A stretch of DNA of 64,000 nucleotides from Phaeacidiphilus oryzae TH49 (GCF_000744815.1 NZ_JQMQ01000005.1:2116055-2180054); one strand, 5' to 3'; positions 9,334 through 17,713 are shown, counted from the stretch's first letter. The notes: generated from the sequence alone by a model not told the origin. A program made the numbers and translations.

Positions 9334-10173
9334 TCAGCGGAAGGCGTCGACGTTGCGGGCGGCCCAGTCGGCGAAGGGGCGCGGGGCGCGGCCGAGGATC
9401 TGCTGGACGTCCGGGCTGACGCGCAGCTCGGCCGGGCTCGGGGAACCGAGGATGTCCAGGGTGTCGTCGGCGAGTTCCGCCGGCATGCTCTGGGTCATGG
9501 CGGCCTTGGCCTCGTCGCGGGTGAGCTCGTGAAACCTCACCGGCGAGCCCAGCGCGGCGGCGATGGCCTCCGTCTGCCGGCGCGGAGTGATCACCTCTGG
9601 CCCGGTCAGCTCGTACACGCCGCCGGTGTGCCGGTCCTCCAGCAGGCAGGCCGCCGCGACTGCCGCGATGTCCGCCGGGTCGATGACCGGCACCCCGATG
9701 TCGCCGAAGGGCGCGGCGACGACCCGTCGCGTGCGGACGGACTCGGCCCACCACAGGGCGTTGGAGGCGAAGCCGCCCGGCCGCAGGACGGCCCACTCCA
9801 GGCCGGACTCCCGCAGTGTGTCCTCCAGCGCACGCATCGCTATCCGCGTTCGGCCGAAGGGCCTGGTCGCCACGCCCAGTGTGGAGAGCAGGACGACCCG
9901 GCGGACCCCGCCGGCCGCGGCCTCGCCGATGATGTCGGCAGGGTTGGCCCCGATGGCGTGCAGGTCGCCGGACAGCAGCAGGAACAACGCCTCCGCCCCG
10001 GCCAGCACGGGCTTGAGACCGGCCGGCTCGGCCAGGTCGGCCACCACGTGGCGGACGCCGTCCGGCACCTGCGCCGCGTGCCGTGACACCGCCGTCACCT
10101 GATGGCCCGTCTCCGCCAGCGCCCGCGTCAACGGCCGGCCGATGTTCCCGGTGGCCCCGGTCACCACGATCAT
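9334..10173 (-). CDS. NmrA-like / atypical SDR NAD(P)-binding oxidoreductase
   Basis: The 279-residue protein starts MIVVTGATGNIGRPL, a Rossmann motif (TGATGxxG) of the NmrA/atypical short-chain dehydrogenase group. It goes on with VVADLAEP, LLSTLGV, WAVLRPGGFASNALWW and VYELTGPEVIT, as in NAD(P)H-binding proteins related to quinone oxidoreductase 2 and NmrA sensors. There is no classical YxxxK pair in place, so catalysis is uncertain; a redox-sensor or quinone-reductase role is possible. The ATG at 10173 has AAGGAG six bases upstream. It is divergent from an HxlR regulator, a very common pairing in which the regulator controls the reductase. The likely HxlR operator is in the 92-base gap. 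Confidence 0.88.
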   Translation of the reverse strand: MIVVTGATGNIGRPLTRALAETGHQVTAVSRHAAQVPDGVRHVVADLAEPAGLKPVLAGAEALFLLLSGDLHAIGANPADIIGEAAAGGVRRVVLLSTLGVATRPFGRTRIAMRALEDTLRESGLEWAVLRPGGFASNALWWAESVRTRRVVAAPFGDIGVPVIDPADIAAVAAACLLEDRHTGGVYELTGPEVITPRRQTEAIAAALGSPVRFHELTRDEAKAAMTQSMPAELADDTLDILGSPSPAELRVSPDVQQILGRAPRPFADWAARNVDAFR

Positions 10174-10243
10174 GATCAGCTCCTTCTCGGATGTCCTCTG
10201 AGGTCTGCACGCTAAGAGCACGGGCTAACTCTTCGTAAGGACG

Positions 10244-10259
10244 TACCTGAAGGTAAGCT
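10244..10259 (+). promoter_or_regulatory. HxlR promoter: palindrome TACCTGAAGGTA overlapping -10 TAAGCT
   Basis: TACCT-GA-AGGTA (10244-10255) is a perfect inverted repeat. It overlaps the -10-like TAAGCT (10254-10259), which ends six bases before the ATG of the HxlR gene. A weak -35 (CTTCGT, 10231-10236) sits 17 bases upstream. This suggests an autoregulated, leaderless transcript and an operator shared with the divergent reductase. Confidence 0.5.
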
Positions 10260-10265
10260 CAGGAC

Positions 10266-10637
10266 ATGACGGGAGGCTCGCAGCACAGACAGGCCGAGGC
10301 AGGGAAGCGGTATGACGTGTTTCACACCGACTGCCTCGCCCGCGATGTGGTCGACCACGTGACCAGCAGGTGGGGCATCTGGGTGCTGATCTCCTTGCGG
10401 AGGAACAGCCTGCGGTTCTACGAGCTGCGCGAGAGCATCCAGGGGATCAGCGAGAAGATGCTCGCCCAGACCCTGCGCGCGCTGGTCCAGGACGGCCTGG
10501 TCTGGCGGGAGGTCGAGCCGACGACGCCGCCCCAGGTCACCTACGGGCTGACCGAGTTCGGCCAGGACGTCGGCGAGCCGCTGACGGAGCTGTTCGACCG
10601 GATCACCGAGCGACTGTCGCGGCCCGGCGCGGGCTGA
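10266..10637 (+). CDS. HxlR-family winged-helix transcriptional regulator
   Basis: The 123-residue protein has the HxlR/MarR-like plan: a Cys near the start of the domain (TDCLARDVVDHV), then SRWGIWVLISLRRNSLRFYEL, the recognition region GISEKMLAQTLRALVQDGLVWR split over helices 3-4, and the wing PPQVTYGLTEFGQ. HxlR proteins are small dimers that sense electrophiles, aldehydes or oxidants, often through the N-terminal Cys, and repress a neighbouring oxidoreductase. The adjacent divergent NmrA-type reductase is the obvious target. There is no ribosome site at useful distance; the -10 box lies directly upstream, so the mRNA is probably leaderless. Confidence 0.93.
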   Translation: MTGGSQHRQAEAGKRYDVFHTDCLARDVVDHVTSRWGIWVLISLRRNSLRFYELRESIQGISEKMLAQTLRALVQDGLVWREVEPTTPPQVTYGLTEFGQDVGEPLTELFDRITERLSRPGAG

Positions 10638-10974
10638 CCGCACCGAGCCGTGGACGTCTCGTGAACGAGCGCCCCGGGCGCCCAGTCCGTCCGATCCAGC
10701 CCGATCAGCGGCGGGATCGGGGCGGTTCACCTCCGCTGGCGGAGGTGAACCCGACCGCGAGGACACCTGCGCCGACGCCGCGCGCAGGACCCCGCTGCTG
10801 AAGGCCGAGGAGGAGTCGACCTGACCGCTTTCGCCGGCTTCCCTCAGCGCCGCTGGAAGCCGATCGCCTCGACCAACCCCCTGCATGAATTCGCTCTACC
10901 CCGCGTTCTTGCAACGCACCGGCGAACCCCCAACACCACCGACGAGCCCGGAAGTTGATCCGCGACCCCCAAGG
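10638..10974. other. Intergenic region between convergent genes
   Basis: Apart from the palindrome at 10724-10751, I see nothing coding in these 337 bases. Short open frames here are shadows. The sequence near 10870-10950 is slightly lower in GC than its surroundings. Confidence 0.6.
10724..10751. terminator. Perfect 13-bp-arm palindrome, probable bidirectional terminator
   Basis: GGTTCACCTCCGC (10724-10736) and its exact complement (10739-10751) are separated only by TG. It lies between the convergent HxlR and ATPase genes, 87 bases after the HxlR stop. With a two-base loop it is better described as a near-perfect palindrome, so a protein-binding site is an alternative. Confidence 0.6.
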
Positions 10975-12957
10975 TCATGATGTGCTCGTGCGACGACCGG
11001 TCTCGCTCGTCCACAGCCGCTCGGTGATGGCGGTGACCGCCCGGTCCCGGTGGCGGCGGTAGGTGTTGAAGGACAGGTGGAGGCTCTCGGCGATGCGTTC
11101 CTGGGTGGTGACGGGGTGGAGGAACGTGCGATCCGCCAGCACCGCCAGGTTGGGCGGCAGCGCGCTGACCGCCGTCTCCAGCAGTTCTCGCAAGGTCTCG
11201 GCGGGAGCGCTCCCGTCGCGCTGGTTCTGCCGTACGGCCCGCGAGTGCAGCAGGGGGTTCTCTCCTAGCAGGCCCGGTGTGCGGAGGTCGCGCAGGGCGG
11301 CCTGGACCGCCTCGGCGAATTGCGCCTCCGAGAGGACCGTGGTGTCTGCGCCGTCGGCCGCTGCGGTCTGTGCGCCGGCTTGACGCGCGTGGAGGTTCTC
11401 CAGCCATTCGTCGACGTCGATGCGGCGCCAGTCGTGGGCGAAGACCGGGAACCGGGTGCCGCCGACGGTGTATTCGGCGCCCTTGGCGGGCTCGAAGCCG
11501 AGGTTGTGCATGGTGGGCGCCCACAGAACGGGGTCGGCGTAGGCCCCCACCAGGGTCCAGGCCGTGTCGTGGTGGGTCAGGGCGTCCAGGGTCTGGCAGG
11601 CGGCGAACAGGGTGACCGAGGGCGACGCGAGCTGGCCGTGGTCGCGGTCGAGGAAGAAACGCCAGGCTCTCACCCGCTCCCCGGTCCGGGGCGCGCCGTG
11701 GTCCTGCGCGTATCGCCACATCGCGTCCACTCCCGGGTCCGCGCCCAGGTCCGTTTCGGTCAGCTCCAGGCAGGCGACGTAGCCGCGCGGCTCTCCTGAG
11801 ACGGTGCGGAAGACGCGGAACGCCCCGGGGCGGCGGTCCAGCCAGTAGGCGGCCAGTTCGGCCTGCTCTTCCCCCTGCCACGCGGTGGTCATGGCGAGGA
11901 TCGGCGCGCGGTCGCCGTCCTGAAGGACGTCGGCGTATGCCTGCATGGTGGCCGGCGGGTTCGAGCACGTCGCCACCTTGGATCGGGAGCCCGCCACCGC
12001 GATCACGTCCGCCAGCAGCTGGATCTGCTCCCGCTCGTCCGGGGTGGCAAGGATCCGGGCCCGCAGCGCGACGGAGGTCTGACGGCGCAGCTCGGCGTAG
12101 CGGGCGGCGTCCCGCCAGCGCAGATCCGCGTCAAGGGCGTCCCGGGCGACCTCGTGCGGGTACAGCCCGTTCGGGCCGTCGTCGACGAACGGCAGCGTGC
12201 GCAGCCAGGCGAACAACTCCTCCGCCTCGTCGCCGAGCACCGCGCGCAGCAGGTCCTCGGTGGTGACGGGCGCATGCGCGCACAGCTCGAGCGCCGCCCG
12301 GTGCAGCGGGCTCGGCGCCTCCTCGACGATCTGCGCGAGCAGCGCGCCGACGACGGAGGGGACATCGCCCAGCCGGCTCGGTTCTGCGCCCTTGCCCACC
12401 GCGTCGACCAGCATCGACAGCAGAAGGGGATGGCCGTGGCTGATGGCCAGCAGCCGGTCGTGGAGCTTCTCCGGCACCCCTTGCGCGGCCAGGTACGCCC
12501 GCCCGTCCGCAGGAGGCAGGTTCCCCAGTGCGATCTCCCGCATCAGGTTCCGCCATGCGGGATCCGCGTACCACCGGGGGCCCGGCGCCCGGCGGCCGGC
12601 GATCACCACCAGCGCATCGCCGGGCAAGGACGGCAGGTACTGCTCCCGGACCCAGTCGTCGAGCGGCTCCAGCAGCTCGTACGTGTCGATGAGCAGGACC
12701 TCGCCTTCGGCGAGCGCGGGCAGGACGTCCGGACCGAGCCGCAGATGCCGGCCGTCCACGCGCACCGAGGAACGGCCGGCGGCGGCCGCGGCGTCCGCGA
12801 ACACGTCGAGCAGGGCGCTCTTGCCCACTCCGCCCGGCCCGTGGACGAACAACAGGCCGGAGTCGGCCAGCGCCGACCGGAACAGCCCAACTTCCCGGTC
12901 ACGCCCGGCAAATGAGCGCCGCCGCAGGTCCCGGAGCCGTTCGCCAAGCATCGTCAC
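10975..12957 (-). CDS. AAA-type ATPase regulator with GNAT-like and C-terminal HTH regions
   Basis: This 660-residue protein has three parts. Residues 1-210 are a STAND/AAA-like ATPase: FAGRDREVGLFRSAL, Walker A VHGPGGVGKSALLDVF, Walker B EVLLIDTYELLEP, then a sensor-like ALVVIAGRR. Residues about 330-510 look like a GNAT acetyltransferase fold (AYWLDRRPGAFRVFR, PRGYVACLEL, MHNLGFEPA). Residues about 545-650 end in a helix-turn-helix, RIAESLHLSFNTYRRHRDRAV followed by ITERLW. No transmembrane segment is present. I infer an ATP-dependent transcriptional switch. The start is the ATG at 12957 (MTMLGERL); MLGERL at 12951 is an alternative. It is divergent from the aldo/keto reductase, which may be its target. 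Such ATPases are frequent in Streptomyces but uncharacterised. Confidence 0.8.
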   Translation of the reverse strand: MTMLGERLRDLRRRSFAGRDREVGLFRSALADSGLLFVHGPGGVGKSALLDVFADAAAAAGRSSVRVDGRHLRLGPDVLPALAEGEVLLIDTYELLEPLDDWVREQYLPSLPGDALVVIAGRRAPGPRWYADPAWRNLMREIALGNLPPADGRAYLAAQGVPEKLHDRLLAISHGHPLLLSMLVDAVGKGAEPSRLGDVPSVVGALLAQIVEEAPSPLHRAALELCAHAPVTTEDLLRAVLGDEAEELFAWLRTLPFVDDGPNGLYPHEVARDALDADLRWRDAARYAELRRQTSVALRARILATPDEREQIQLLADVIAVAGSRSKVATCSNPPATMQAYADVLQDGDRAPILAMTTAWQGEEQAELAAYWLDRRPGAFRVFRTVSGEPRGYVACLELTETDLGADPGVDAMWRYAQDHGAPRTGERVRAWRFFLDRDHGQLASPSVTLFAACQTLDALTHHDTAWTLVGAYADPVLWAPTMHNLGFEPAKGAEYTVGGTRFPVFAHDWRRIDVDEWLENLHARQAGAQTAAADGADTTVLSEAQFAEAVQAALRDLRTPGLLGENPLLHSRAVRQNQRDGSAPAETLRELLETAVSALPPNLAVLADRTFLHPVTTQERIAESLHLSFNTYRRHRDRAVTAITERLWTSETGRRTSTS

Positions 12958-13241
12958 GATCCCAAGCTACCCGACCGGATCAGCCGGATCGGCTGCCGTG
13001 CCGGCGGTGAAGGAGGGTCCTCCGGCCGGCACGGCCGAACGGCTCCGGCCACCCGGGCGGACCGGCCGCCCGGCCGCCCGGCTGCCCCACCGCCCGCGCA
13101 CCTGTCGGCAGACCGGGCTGGGCAGCGGATGGGCACCCCGTGGGCTGTCGACCGCCGGCCGCCGCGACAACGATGGTGCCGCAGGCGACCGAGCCGGCGG
13201 GGCCCTTGTCCCGGCACCGCCGACTGCCCGAAAGGACGAAG

Positions 13242-14189
13242 ATGACCGCCATAGGAAATGGCATCGAGGTGTCCCCGCTCGCGCTGGGCGGCTCCACGTT
13301 CGGCTGGACCAGTGACGCGACCGCCTCCCGACAGGTCCTGGACGGCTTTCTCCATGCCGGCGGCAACTACATCGACACCGCCGACAGTTACTCGTCCTGG
13401 GCGCCCGGCAACAGCGGTGGCGAGTCCGAGACCGTCATCGGTGGGTGGCTGTCCGCCCGCGGCAACCGCGACCGCGTCGTCATCGGCACCAAGGTCAGCC
13501 GGCACCCGGAGTTCCCCGGACTGTCCGCCGCCAATGTCGCGGCCGCCGCCGACGCCTCGCTCAAGCGGCTGGGGACCGACTACATCGACCTGTACTGGGC
13601 CCACTTCGACGATCCCGACGTGCCGCTGCAGGAGACCGCCGAGGCGTTCGACGCTCTGGTCCGTGCGGGCAAGGTCCGCGCGATCGGCGTGTCCAACTAC
13701 ACCGGCGAGCGCATCCGGGAATGGATCACCATCGCCCGCCGCGAGGGCCACGCCGTGCCCGTGGCGGTGCAGCCGCTGTACAACCTGGTCAAGCGCGAGG
13801 CGTACGAGCGGGACATCGCCCCGGTCGCCGCCGCCGAGAATCTCGCCGTCCTCCCCTACCAGGCCCTGGCCAGCGGCTTTCTCACCGGCAAGTACCGGGC
13901 CGAGTCCGACCTCGCCGGCGGAGTCCGCCAGTACATGGCGCGCGGCTTCTACAGCGAGGCCGGGCTCGCCGTGGTCGGTGTTCTCGAGGATGTCGCACGC
14001 GAGCACGGCTCCAACCCGGCGGCCGTCGCGCTTGCCTGGCTGCGCGGGCGCCCCGGCGTGGCGGCCCCGATCGCCAGCGCTCGCACCCTCGACCAGCTCG
14101 CCTCGATGATGGCCTTCACCCGCTTGCAGTTGACGGCCGATCAGCGCTCCGCGCTCGACGAGGTGTCCGCCCGTGTCCCCCGCGGGTGA
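13242..14189 (+). CDS. Aldo/keto reductase
   Basis: This NADPH-dependent carbonyl reductase (315 aa) has the (beta/alpha)8 AKR landmarks: LALGGSTFGW, the catalytic Asp and Tyr in NYIDTADSY, Lys in VVIGTKVS and His in LYWAHFDD, and the NADPH-binding strand APIASARTLDQL. The motif GVSNYTGERI follows the usual pattern after strand 5. The ATG at 13242 follows AAAGGA by six bases; the open frame extends upstream without homology. It begins a same-strand set with a GMC oxidoreductase and a glycosyltransferase, and is divergent from the ATPase regulator. The substrate is unknown; a sugar or small alcohol is plausible from the neighbours. Confidence 0.94.
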   Translation: MTAIGNGIEVSPLALGGSTFGWTSDATASRQVLDGFLHAGGNYIDTADSYSSWAPGNSGGESETVIGGWLSARGNRDRVVIGTKVSRHPEFPGLSAANVAAAADASLKRLGTDYIDLYWAHFDDPDVPLQETAEAFDALVRAGKVRAIGVSNYTGERIREWITIARREGHAVPVAVQPLYNLVKREAYERDIAPVAAAENLAVLPYQALASGFLTGKYRAESDLAGGVRQYMARGFYSEAGLAVVGVLEDVAREHGSNPAAVALAWLRGRPGVAAPIASARTLDQLASMMAFTRLQLTADQRSALDEVSARVPRG

Positions 14190-14257
14190 CCCGGCCGCCC
14201 GGCCCGTTCAACGGCGTTTCCGCATGGCTATCCGCATCCTGGACGAAGGGGCACGGG

Positions 14258-15781
14258 GTGGACGGTTTTGATTTCGTCGTCGTAGGGGGCGGGACGGCCG
14301 GCTGCGTGCTGGCCGCCCGGCTTTCCCAGGATCCCCGGGCGTCGGTGCTCCTGCTGGAGGCGGGGGCGCCCGCGCCCCCCGCGAACGCGGCCGATCCCAG
14401 CGCCTGGATGTCCCTGTGGGAGTCTCCTGCCAGCACGGGCGGGGTCCCGCCGGGCCGACCGACCGCGGGTTCCACCGATCCGATCCGGCGCGGCCGGGTG
14501 CTGGGCGGCTCGTCGGCGATCAACACCATGATCTTCGTGCGCGGTCACCGGTCCAGCTACGACCGGTGGCCCGAGGCGGGGGCGAAGGGGTGGGGCTTCG
14601 CCGACCTGCTGCCGTACTTCATGCGCAGCGAAACCGCTGCTGGGCGTGACCCAGCGGTCCGCGGCACCTCGGGTCCGCTGTCCGTCGCCCCGGCGAGCCC
14701 GCCCGGCCCGGTGTTCGAGGCCTTCCTCGACGCGGCCGGGGAAGCGGGCCACCGACGGGCGGACGACATCAGCGGCGGGCTCGAAGAGGGCTTCGGCCTG
14801 CCGGACCTGAACATCGTGGCAGGCCGCCGGCAGAGCGCCGCCGACGCGTACCTCGCCCCGGCGGAGAGCCGCGGCAACCTCCGGGTGGTGACGGGGGCGT
14901 CGGTCCGCCGCGTCCTGGTGCGCCGGAACCGCTGTGTCGGCGTCGAGTACGACACGGGCGACGAGGTGGTCCGGGCCGGGTGCACCGGAGAGGTCGTCCT
15001 CGCCGCAGGCACCATCGGCTCGCCCGCGCTGCTGCAGCGCTCCGGGATCGGCCCCGTGGGCGTGCTGCGCCCGCACGGCATCGAGGTGGTCGCGGATCTC
15101 CCCGGGGTCGGTGAGAACCTCCAGGACCATCCAGGCGTGACCCTGGCCTACGCACCCGGCCGGCCGCTGCCGGCGGCCGGGTACAACCGCGCCGAGGCCC
15201 TGGGCCTGCTGCGCAGCGGCCCCGATCTGGGATATCCCGACGTGCAGATCGGATGTTCCGAGGTCCCGGTGCCCTCGCCCGCCGGCAGCGGGCCGCAGGC
15301 GGTCTTCGCCCTCCTGACCTCGCTGATGCAGCCGTTCAGCCGGGGGACGGTCCGGCTGGCCGGCGCCGACCCGGACGCCGCTCCCGTGGTGGACCCGTGC
15401 TACCTGAGCGATCCCCGGGACCTCGACGCCGTCGTCAGGTCTCTGAAGCTCGCCCGGGACATCCCGCGGACCGGTCCCCTGAAGCCCTGGTTCGCGCGGG
15501 AACTCCGGCTCGGCCCCGACGCCGGGGACGACACGGCACTGCGCGTCTTCGCCACCGCGGCGGTCTCCTCCTGCTTCCATCCGGTGGGCACCTGCCGGAT
15601 CGGGACCGACGACATGGCGGTGGTCGATCCGGAGCTGCGGGTGCACGGCGTCAGCGGCCTACGGGTCGCGGACGCGTCCGTGCTGCCGTCCCTTCCCTCC
15701 GCCAACACCAACGCCACGGTCTACGCTGTCGCCGAGCGGGCCGCGGAACTGATCCGGCCGGCTCACGGGCATGGCCGGTAG
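14258..15781 (+). CDS. GMC-family FAD-dependent oxidoreductase (choline dehydrogenase-like)
   Basis: The 507-residue protein begins with the FAD-binding Rossmann motif FVVVGGGTAGCVLAARL and continues with the GMC signature GRVLGGSSAINTMIFVRG. It has the second signature around EVVLAAGTIGSPALLQRSGIG, the PGVGENLQDHPG motif, and the C-terminal active-site His in CFHPVGTCRIG with the Asn/NATVYAVAERAA end. Such enzymes oxidise alcohols (choline, glucose, aryl or long-chain alcohols). The substrate cannot be set. The start is GTG at 14258, with AAGGGG six bases upstream. The gene is 68 bases after the aldo/keto reductase. Its stop codon lies inside a 20-bp tandem repeat. Confidence 0.94.
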   Translation: MDGFDFVVVGGGTAGCVLAARLSQDPRASVLLLEAGAPAPPANAADPSAWMSLWESPASTGGVPPGRPTAGSTDPIRRGRVLGGSSAINTMIFVRGHRSSYDRWPEAGAKGWGFADLLPYFMRSETAAGRDPAVRGTSGPLSVAPASPPGPVFEAFLDAAGEAGHRRADDISGGLEEGFGLPDLNIVAGRRQSAADAYLAPAESRGNLRVVTGASVRRVLVRRNRCVGVEYDTGDEVVRAGCTGEVVLAAGTIGSPALLQRSGIGPVGVLRPHGIEVVADLPGVGENLQDHPGVTLAYAPGRPLPAAGYNRAEALGLLRSGPDLGYPDVQIGCSEVPVPSPAGSGPQAVFALLTSLMQPFSRGTVRLAGADPDAAPVVDPCYLSDPRDLDAVVRSLKLARDIPRTGPLKPWFARELRLGPDAGDDTALRVFATAAVSSCFHPVGTCRIGTDDMAVVDPELRVHGVSGLRVADASVLPSLPSANTNATVYAVAERAAELIRPAHGHGR

Positions 15782-15818
15782 CCGGCGGGCATGGCCGGTA
15801 GCCGGCGGGCATGGCCGG
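15767..15818. repeat. 20-bp tandem repeat spanning the GMC gene stop codon
   Basis: The unit GGGCATGGCCGGTAGCCGGC occurs at 15767-15786 and 15787-15806, with a partial third copy at 15807-15818. The TAG stop of the oxidoreductase is inside the first unit, so copy number does not change the protein. Confidence 0.92.
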
Positions 15819-15904
15819 CGACGGCCTGGGCCGGTATCAAGGCCGTGAAGTCGACGGGTCTTGCGGGATTGGCCAAGAGGCGCTGAGCGCCACCGGGCCG
15901 TTCA

Positions 15905-15932
15905 GTCGCGGGTCGCGGGTCGCGGGTCGCGG
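15905..15932. repeat. 7-bp tandem repeat, 4 copies
   Basis: GTCGCGG is repeated four times without a gap in the region before the glycosyltransferase gene. No function is apparent. Confidence 0.9.
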
Positions 15933-16069
15933 GTTCTGCCCTCCGTCTCGTGGTCCACCTGGTCCTGGCCGCCTGCCTGTTCCCAGAGTTGGGCCACCCC
16001 TCCTACGCGTCGGCGGCAGGCCGCCGCGATGCCCTTCCGGTCTGGAAGTTCATTCACTCAGGAGTCCGA

Positions 16070-17164
16070 ATGCGTATTCTCCTCAGCGCCGTACCGGCGG
16101 GCGGCCATGCCCTGCCGTTGATACCCCTGGCAGAGGCGGCTCGTGCGGCAGGTCATCGCACGGCCATCCTGAACAGCGCGGACATGGCCCCGCTGCTGCG
16201 GCCGTTCGAGGTGCTGACCGCCGGGCCCGGCCTCGCGGAGCAGTTCGCGGAGACCGAGCGGCGTACCGGCCTCTCCCCAGCCCAGCCCGGGCCCGCGGCG
16301 GTCGAGCACTTCGCCGGCACGAGGGTCGACCTCACCTACGAGGAGGCGCTTCGCCAAGCGACCTCGTACCGACCGGAGTTGATCGTGTGCGAGGCGTTCG
16401 ACTTCGTCGCGCCGATGGTCGCGGCCGCCCTGGACGTCCCGTGGGCGGCCCTGGGGATCAGCGGTGCGATACCGGCGGACCTCATGGCGCAGATGCGGAA
16501 GCGCTGGCAGCGGGAACTCGACCTGCGCTCCCTCGTCGCCACGGAGCGCCTGGCCTATCTGGACCCGTATCCCGCCTTCCTGCGGCAGGAGGGCGAGGCA
16601 CCGGAGCCAGACGGCATCGCGGTGCGCCCCACCGCCATAACCGGCGAAGAGCCTTTCGCCACACCGGATTTCGGGGAAGACGGCCGCCGTCGCGCGCTGG
16701 TGACCTTCGGTACCAGCGTCAGTGACGCGGAGGCCGAGGAGCGGGTGGTCCGGTCCCTGGCGGACGCCGGTTTCGACGTCCTCGTCGCGGGCTCCCAGCA
16801 TCCCGGCCCGGCCGCCGGCCACGTCCACCGCGCCGGTTTCGTGCCGCTCGCCAGGGTCCTCCCGTGGGCCGACGTCGTCGTGTCGGCGGGCGGCACGGGA
16901 ACGGTGCTGGCCGCGCTGGCGGCGGGGAAGCCCATGGTGGTGCGGCCGTTCCACGCCGACCAGCCGTGGAACGCGGAGCGGCTGGCCAGGGCCGGCGTCG
17001 CCAGGACCATCGACGGGTACGAGGAGGCGGGCCCCGCGGCCCTGGAGGTCGCGTCCGGGCCCTCCTACCTCGACGCCGCCGCCCGGGCCGCGAAGGAGAC
17101 AAGCGATATGCCCTCGTTCGCCGAGGTCCTCCCGCTCCTGGAGGCCGCCGTGCGCGACCGCTGA
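16070..17164 (+). CDS. UGT/MGT-type glycosyltransferase (GT-B fold)
   Basis: The 364-residue protein has a two-domain GT-B layout. The N-terminal acceptor domain begins MRILLSAVPAGGHALPLIPLA (His18-type catalytic position in GGHALP). The C-terminal donor domain has ALVTFGTSVSD and the family signature HRAGFVPLARVLPWADVVVSAGGTGTVLAALAAGKPMV split around the conserved SAGGTGT, followed by FHADQPWNAERL. These enzymes transfer NDP-sugars to small molecules, often macrolides, aglycones or carotenoids. The ATG at 16070 follows AGGAG by five bases. It is shorter than typical macrolide glycosyltransferases (about 390-420). It is the last gene of a same-strand group; no polyketide or aglycone genes are in the window. 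Confidence 0.92.
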   Translation: MRILLSAVPAGGHALPLIPLAEAARAAGHRTAILNSADMAPLLRPFEVLTAGPGLAEQFAETERRTGLSPAQPGPAAVEHFAGTRVDLTYEEALRQATSYRPELIVCEAFDFVAPMVAAALDVPWAALGISGAIPADLMAQMRKRWQRELDLRSLVATERLAYLDPYPAFLRQEGEAPEPDGIAVRPTAITGEEPFATPDFGEDGRRRALVTFGTSVSDAEAEERVVRSLADAGFDVLVAGSQHPGPAAGHVHRAGFVPLARVLPWADVVVSAGGTGTVLAALAAGKPMVVRPFHADQPWNAERLARAGVARTIDGYEEAGPAALEVASGPSYLDAAARAAKETSDMPSFAEVLPLLEAAVRDR

Positions 17165-17413
17165 GCCGGCGGCGCCGACCTGGCACGGCACGCGACACGG
17201 AGCTGGGCGTCGGCTGCGTGCGCCACCGCCTGGGCGATCTGCTGGATCCAGCGGGCGGGCTCGGCAGCCACCTGCCGACAGCCACCTGCCGACAGCCATC
17301 TGACGACCCGGAGACCAAGCGGACCGCGGCCTGGGCGCCCGACGAGTCGCCGACGGGAGCAGCACCCGCGAGGCACCGCGCGTCGTTCCGTGTCGGGCGT
17401 CAGCTCGCCCGGG
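17165..17413. other. Intergenic spacer with a 14-bp repeat
   Basis: Between the glycosyltransferase and the aldolase relic there is no gene. A 14-base unit, AGCCACCTGCCGAC, is repeated twice with a degenerate third copy at about 17266-17307. Confidence 0.6.
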
Positions 17414-17713
17414 TCAGCTCCAGTGCCACTCCAGTGCCACGTCGACGATCATGTCCTCCCGGCCGCCGACCAGGCCGCGCTTGCCGGCCTCGACGAGGAT
17501 GGTGCGGACGTCGACGCCGTAGCGTTCGGCCGCCGCGTCGGCGTGGCGGAAGAAGGAGCCGTAGACCCCGGCGTACCCGAGGATGAGGGTTCTCCCGGTC
17601 CACGCGGACCGGCCGGTCCTGCAGCGGGCGCACCAGGTCCTCGGCGACGTCCTGCAGCGCGGAGAGGCCGCAGCCGTGCTCCCAGCCGTTGAGATCGGCG
17701 ACCGCCTGCGCCC
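17414..17713 (-). pseudogene. C-terminal relic of a 4-hydroxy-2-oxovalerate aldolase, frameshifted
   Basis: Reading the minus strand gives [12 protein letters not shown], then [19 protein letters not shown], and after a one-base shift [32 protein letters not shown] and [10 protein letters not shown]. This is the C-terminal third of the DmpG/MhpE-type aldolase of catechol meta-cleavage pathways (full length about 340 aa). The N-terminal two thirds are absent, and homology stops next to the stop codon of the zinc-ribbon gene (17717). One extra base near 17589-17592 breaks the frame. The end VALEWHWS comes from an 11-base tandem duplication (17420-17440). No partner genes (hydratase, acylating aldehyde dehydrogenase) are nearby. 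Confidence 0.85.
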
